Assembly: GCA_035967975.1 (NCBI GenBank)
Contig: JAWQFQ010000005.1
Span: 1-64,000, forward strand
DNA: 64,000 bases
Direction of reading: 5' to 3'
DNA from: Scytonema sp035967975
GTDB lineage: Bacteria > Cyanobacteriota > Cyanobacteriia > Cyanobacteriales > Nostocaceae
Part shown: positions 62,474 through 64,000 of the stretch, piece after piece
Position numbering within the stretch: the stretch's first letter is position 1
Layout of the letters: each line of letters starts with the position of its first letter
Notes under the pieces: generated by a model
Databases searched by the model: none
Told to the model about the DNA's origin: nothing
The model's input: the letters and a program-made list of their open reading frames with translations, nothing else
Translations under genes and position numbers: made by a program

Positions 62474-62981
62474 TGTTGTTTTTCCTCAAATGTATAGATG
62501 ACATGACAATGATGTTTTAAGTAGTACCAAGCCCTATATCAAATCTGGTAGCATCTGAATGATTTAAAAACCTTATTAGGCGTAGAAAGCACAAAAAGAG
62601 AGGAAAGGGAAATAATTCCGATACAAACGGATTTGATATTAAACCAAAATTGGTTGTTACAAGCAACTTCACACTGGAAAATGAATATTCCGGAAAGCTT
62701 TTATATTTTCATTAATAGAAAAATTTGATTGGCTGTATTGATTCTTAAGTGTAAAAAACAATGATGGTATTCAAAAAGACATCTTTAAAAACGGCAGATA
62801 ATAAAGCAGCTTTCGCCTTAATCTTAGACGGTAGTGTCGAGAAAATCACAATCGGTAGCCTGAGAACCGATCGCTTTTGACTACACCCAGTATTGCGAAC
62901 ATCGCAAAGTAGAGTTGTGCATAAGTTAATGATAACGATCGCTATATATGAATAGGGAAAGTTTAGCTCTTATAGGCAATA
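62474..62981. promoter_or_regulatory. divergent intergenic region between two caspase genes
   Basis: 508 AT-rich bases. ATATCAAATC (62536-62545) and GATTTGATAT (62630-62639) form an inverted repeat flanking 84 bases, part of a dispersed cyanobacterial element (TTCCGATACAAACGG). Promoters for both flanking genes must lie here. A 39-codon ORF is annotated separately. Confidence 0.45.
62761..62880 (+). CDS. 39-residue ORF
   Basis: Reads MMVFKKTSLKTADNKAAFAL then ILDGSVEKITIGSLRTDRF. The composition is protein-like (alternating hydrophobic strand at the end), but there is no strong ribosome site. It ends about 100 bases before the caspase gene on the same strand. It could be a micro-protein or a gene stump. 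Confidence 0.3.
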   Translation: MMVFKKTSLKTADNKAAFALILDGSVEKITIGSLRTDRF

Positions 62982-64000
62982 ATGACTAATCACATAAACC
63001 CAACACAAAACTTTTATGCGTTGCTAATAGGGATTGACAACTATCTGTCAAGTCCAAAGTTCGCAAATCTTAATGGATGCGTGCGAGACATTACTCTCGT
63101 AGAAGATTATTTGCAAAATGTCCAAAAACAAAATACGCTACAGATTTACAAGCTATTAGCTCCGAATCCTGATGCATCTAATCCCAATAATACCAACGAA
63201 CCTTTGCCGACTTACGAGAATATCGTGAAGGCGTTTGACAAAATAACTCAAGAAGCTTCTTCTGGAAGTCAAGTCTACATACATTATTCCGGTCATGGGG
63301 CATTCGCAACAACCATTTACCCAGAAATCAAGCAAGACCATTTAGATGAGGCGATTGTACCAATGGATATTGGTGAGTCGCAAGGTCGCTATCTACGTGA
63401 TGTTGAGATAGCAACCCTTATCAAAAGGATGACAGATAAAGGGTTAATCGTCGCGGTTGTTTTAGACAGTTGTCACTCAGGAGGAGCAACACGAGGAGAC
63501 GACTTTGGCATTCGTGGACCAGAGGATGGATCTGTTGACGATACACCACGCTCTCAAGATAGCTTAGTAGCATCCTATGAGCAATTGATTCAAAACTGGC
63601 GTTTGTTAACACAAGGAGCAAACACCAACAGTACTTTAGGGGAATGGCTCCCGCAGTCAATAGAAAAAAATAGGGAGTATGTTTTATTGGCTGCTTGTCG
63701 TCCTAGCGAGTCTGCCCATGAATATAATGTTGATGGTAAGCAGAAGCATGGAGCGCTGACCTACTGGATGATAGACACTCTCAAAAGTAGCGTTTCAGCA
63801 TTAACTTACAAATCACTTTATGATCGCGTGAGTGCCAAAATTCAAAGCAGGTTTCCACAAAAGCAGATACCTATGTTAATAGGGGAAAGTAACCGTTCTG
63901 TTTTTGGGAGCGATCGCCTACAACAACAGTACGCAGTCAATGTGCTTGAGATCGTTGAACAAAATGCAGTACCCAAGCGAGTCCGGTTGAACGCGGGTTT
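62982..64000 (+). CDS. caspase-like (C14) protease, 3' end beyond the window
   Basis: Open from ATG 62982 to the window edge (339 residues seen). The caspase domain begins FYALLIGIDNYL. The catalytic dyad is His105 (HYSGHGAF) and Cys164 (LDSCHSGGAT), with the usual acidic DEAIVPMD between them. YVLLAACRPSESAHE follows, as in cyanobacterial metacaspase-like proteins; compare VLIAGCSAEEKASE in the 21817 gene. The sequence after about residue 310 starts a new domain that is cut off. It is divergent from the caspase-STAND gene. Confidence 0.85.
   Translation, partial: MTNHINPTQNFYALLIGIDNYLSSPKFANLNGCVRDITLVEDYLQNVQKQNTLQIYKLLAPNPDASNPNNTNEPLPTYENIVKAFDKITQEASSGSQVYIHYSGHGAFATTIYPEIKQDHLDEAIVPMDIGESQGRYLRDVEIATLIKRMTDKGLIVAVVLDSCHSGGATRGDDFGIRGPEDGSVDDTPRSQDSLVASYEQLIQNWRLLTQGANTNSTLGEWLPQSIEKNREYVLLAACRPSESAHEYNVDGKQKHGALTYWMIDTLKSSVSALTYKSLYDRVSAKIQSRFPQKQIPMLIGESNRSVFGSDRLQQQYAVNVLEIVEQNAVPKRVRLNAG

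Overview
The window looks like a chromosome segment of a filamentous, multicellular (Nostocales-type) cyanobacterium. Direct signs are the very frequent octamer GCGATCGC (HIP1), AT-rich spacers, cyanobacterial dispersed repeats (for example near 38941, 41075, 51080 and 51323), and a density of caspase-like, CHAT, TPR, WD40 and STAND genes that is typical of that group. No tRNA, rRNA, CRISPR array, replication origin or intact insertion sequence was seen, and there is no ordinary housekeeping pathway gene.

Layout. 1-6.3 kb is a gene graveyard: two orphan antitoxins beside toxin stumps, an ImmA-like stump, a transplanted WD40 fragment, a methyltransferase-like N-terminus, a ParE-like stump and two CHAT tails. 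A few intact small genes lie among them (an HNH nuclease pair, a 619-residue unknown, a three-gene unknown operon). 6.3-8.3 kb: an EAD1-domain protein overlapping a pentapeptide-repeat protein. 8.4-12.5 kb (-): a TPR-CHAT protease. 12.8-13.6 kb: a zinc-ribbon/GUN4 protein. 13.6-20.7 kb (-): a five-gene chaperone operon in the order zinc-ribbon coiled coil, HSPA12-like Hsp70, GrpE-like factor, second Hsp70, coiled coil. 21.0-21.8 kb: a collapsed duplicate of the 39-46 kb cluster. 21.8-23.9 kb: a caspase. 24.1-30.4 kb: a very large TPR-CHAT protease with a small Cys/His protein and a membrane protein. 30.4-31.05 kb: IS110 and CHAT stumps. 31.1-34.5 kb: another TPR-CHAT. 34.85-37.1 kb: a dynamin-like GTPase. 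37.1-38.5 kb (-): zinc ribbon-coiled coil-WD40. 39.4-50.95 kb: a seven-gene run (membrane-anchored coiled coil, its soluble paralogue, a tandem CbxX-type AAA+ ATPase, zinc-ribbon coiled coil, dynamin-like GTPase, small GTPase, single-pass membrane protein). 51.4-62.5 kb (-): a small unknown, an nSTAND-WD40 protein coupled to a short CHAT protein, and a caspase-nSTAND-WD40 fusion. 62.98 kb to the end: another caspase, cut by the window edge.

How the parts may work together (inference). The window reads as an island of NTP-dependent, protease-ended conflict or programmed-cell-death systems. Sensors and switches (STAND, AAA+, dynamin-like and small GTPases, Hsp70s, WD40/TPR scaffolds) sit beside proteolytic executioners (caspase and CHAT). 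A small N-terminal zinc ribbon, C-x2-C-x11-C-x2-C followed by GW and a YP pair, heads four otherwise different proteins and one dead copy, so it probably serves as a common adaptor. The strongest candidates for a poorly described system are the Hsp70/GrpE-like operon at 13.6-20.7 kb, which shows no J-domain gene, and the GTPase-AAA+ run at 39.4-50.95 kb. The island has been reshaped repeatedly by duplication, internal deletion and exchange of WD40 segments.
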